DNA of 10,246 nucleotides from Parvularia atlantis (taxonomy: Eukaryota > Opisthokonta > Rotosphaerida), in NCBI GenBank assembly GCA_943704415.1, contig CALSCO010000639.1, positions 1-10,246 on the forward strand, read 5' to 3'. The notes under the pieces were generated by a model. It worked only from the letters and a program-made list of their open reading frames with translations, was not told the origin of the DNA and searched no databases. A program made the position numbers and the translations under genes. This document shows, piece by piece, positions 9,401 through 10,246 of this stretch (position 1 is its first letter; the number at the start of each line of letters is the position of its first letter).

Positions 9401-10038
9401 TCCAAGCGTGCGTGCGTCTGCCGCGGTTGAGCCGGCAGCCGACACCGCGCGCGAGCGCGCAGTCATCAACGCCGAGAAGGCCGCCTACCTCGCGCCGGCC
9501 TTCCAGTCGCGGCGCGAGCGCACGATGAAGTCGCTGCTAGAGCACATCCAGACGCGCTACTTTGCCAACGCCAAGCGCACCAAGGGCTCGTCGGTGCGGA
9601 CGCGCTCGCCTGTCAGCCGTCGCCTGCATCTGCTGACACGCTGCGCATAGCTCCTCGACATCTCACCGCAGACGATCTCGCGCCAGAGCAGCGCACAGGC
9701 GGTCGAGGGCGAGGGCGACTCGGAGGTGTTCTTCGGCGCGGGTGCGTGCGCTGGCTGTCGCTGGTGGTCGCGGCGGGTGGCTCACAGCTCACGCCGCGGT
9801 GCGCTCAGACGGCAACATGTACCGGTCGTTGCGGCACTCGCGCTCGACGTCGGGGTCGGGCGTGAGCTCTGCGCATGGCTCGATCAGCTCCATGCTGGCC
9901 GAGTGGGACAGCAGCAGCAGCAGCAATGTGCAGGCGGGCGGGCGCCGGAGCGCGTCCGACATGGGCGAGGGCGACTCGATGCGCGCGTCCGACAGCCCGC
10001 GGCAGTCGGTCACGCTGCCGAGGCCCGACCGCAGGTGA
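6409..10038 (+). CDS. Rap-GAP domain protein with two N-terminal C1 zinc fingers
   Basis: Twenty exons: 6409-6681, 6758-6788, 6844-6909, 6979-7219, 7278-7486, 7553-7661, 7717-7873, 7941-8028, 8094-8221, 8282-8377, 8431-8484, 8552-8654, 8704-8802, 8861-8964, 9023-9125, 9183-9237, 9301-9407, 9463-9593, 9651-9741 and 9809-10038 (TGA 10036-10038). They give 824 aa from GCCATGG. After a poly-Gln and acidic N-terminus come C1a (His69 to Cys119) and C1b (His242 to Cys291), both with every zinc ligand. A Rap-GAP domain follows (about 378-710) with FKFGVLYCKVGQT, RFRGGLDNK, NEIMFHVSTMLPF and RKRHIGNDIV, where Asn595 is the expected catalytic 'Asn thumb'. The Ser-rich tail (about 725-824) includes RRSAS, a PKA/AGC-type site. 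Rap-GAPs switch Rap-family GTPases off; the C1 domains should recruit the protein to diacylglycerol membranes. One junction (8964/9023) needs a GC-AG intron. The 3' splice site before exon 5 could be 3 nt later. Confidence 0.93.
6442..6474 (+). repeat. (CAG)11 repeat encoding poly-glutamine
   Basis: Eleven uninterrupted CAG codons encode Gln12 to Gln22 of the C1-RapGAP protein. It is a pure trinucleotide tract and therefore prone to length change. It lies in a disordered N-terminus and is unlikely to affect the C1 fold. Confidence 0.97.
8965..9022 (+). other. GC-AG intron in the RapGAP domain
   Basis: The conserved Rap-GAP string NDAQQ-LARKRHIGND is interrupted here. CAGCAG is followed by GCAGGG, not GT, and the intron ends CACGGCAG. 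It is 58 nt long and contains GTTGACAC as a branch candidate. The only nearby GT donor (8979) would add five residues, change the frame and break this highly conserved junction. All other introns in the gene use GT-AG. Confidence 0.75.
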
Positions 10039-10095
10039 GCTGCCCCTCATGTGCTGCGCTGCTTCTTGTGCCATTTTCCGCTTTTGTCAGTCTGC

Positions 10096-10156
<61 letters not shown>
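10096..10156. repeat. (CAT)20 microsatellite
   Basis: About twenty perfect CAT/ATC units lie about 60 bp after the RapGAP stop, probably in the 3' UTR or intergenic. Depending on frame it reads as poly-Ser, poly-Ile or poly-His, which explains the artificial open frames here. Confidence 0.95.
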
Positions 10157-10177
10157 GCGTTTCCGCCGGCTTCCGGC

Positions 10178-10235
10178 AAATAGCCTTTTTGGAAGCAGCC
10201 AATCAGCGAGGGCGACGTCATCTGCCGTGACGTAA
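10178..10235 (+). promoter_or_regulatory. AAATAGC, CCAAT and CRE-like cluster at the right edge
   Basis: AAATAGC (10178-10184), CCAAT (10199-10203), GACGTCAT (10214-10221) and TGACGTAA (10228-10235) occur within 58 bp. CCAAT is bound by the HAP/NF-Y complex, and TGACGT-type sites are bound by CREB/ATF bZIP factors in fungi and animals. The cluster may be the promoter of a plus-strand gene starting beyond the window. Confidence 0.4.
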
Positions 10236-10246
10236 TCAGCCCGTTT

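Larger units (their letters stand above)
10039..10246. other. 3' flank of the RapGAP gene and possible promoter of the next gene
   Basis: After the stop codon comes a pyrimidine-rich stretch, an (ATC)n microsatellite, then AT-richer sequence with AAATAGC, CCAAT and CRE-like sites up to the window edge. I saw no AATAAA signal. The poly-Ser frame running through the microsatellite shows no other protein-like sequence and is not called. Confidence 0.5.

Noticed and set aside
10035-10088. Possible extra intron at the RapGAP end (CAGGTGAGC to TTTTGTCAG)
   Set aside because: GTGAGC is a good generic donor, but it is unlike the donors of this gene, it overlaps an in-frame TGA, and the downstream sequence would be mostly a poly-Ser microsatellite. 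The simple stop at 10036-10038 is preferred.
10096-10156. CRISPR-like or satellite array
   Set aside because: It is a pure trinucleotide microsatellite with no spacers, and the window is clearly eukaryotic.
9726-10235. Open frame with a long poly-Ser run through the (CAT)n repeat
   Set aside because: It is an artefact of the microsatellite plus a shifted frame. The RapGAP C-terminal exon 9809-10038 is in another frame and carries the sensible Ser-rich tail.

Overview
The window is eukaryotic nuclear DNA: strongly GC-rich, with compact genes cut by many very short introns. I reconstructed four protein genes by splicing. They contain 45 introns of about 48 to 77 nt, typically starting GTGCG, carrying a CTGAC or CTCAC branch-like motif and ending in CAG. 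All four spliced frames close exactly, and every junction falls inside a recognisable family motif or a smooth reading frame. The species cannot be named from this. A Vts1-type protein (N-terminal Smaug-like helical domain plus a C-terminal SAM domain), short introns with a CTGAC branch motif, and a Rap-GAP gene together suggest an early-diverging fungus or a unicellular relative of fungi and animals. That is inference.

Layout, left to right. Positions 1-80 (minus) may be an exon of a gene running off the left edge. Positions 202-985 (plus) encode the tRNA adenosine deaminase subunit Tad2/ADAT2 (4 exons, 204 aa). Tail to tail with it, only 27 bp away, 1013-3300 (minus) encodes a 520-aa protein made of one fimbrin/plastin-type actin-binding domain (two CH domains) followed by a long coiled coil (13 exons). 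After a 200-bp gap, 3501-5693 (minus) encodes the Vts1/Smaug-like RNA-binding protein (12 exons, about 510 aa). A 715-bp region rich in simple repeats (5694-6408) separates it from a divergent gene at 6409-10038 (plus). That gene encodes an 824-aa protein with two intact C1 (diacylglycerol-type) zinc fingers and a complete Rap-GAP domain (20 exons). The right end holds an (ATC)n microsatellite and CCAAT/CRE-like motifs that may belong to the next gene.

The genes do not form an operon or a single pathway. Tad2 modifies tRNA wobble bases, Vts1 regulates mRNA, and the other two could both act at the cell cortex (actin bundling and Rap/Ras-type GTPase control). The most interesting items are the C1-C1-RapGAP architecture, the cortexillin-like fimbrin/coiled-coil protein, the uniform non-consensus GTGCG 5' splice sites, and a CCAAT plus AAATAGC motif pair that recurs in three intergenic regions.
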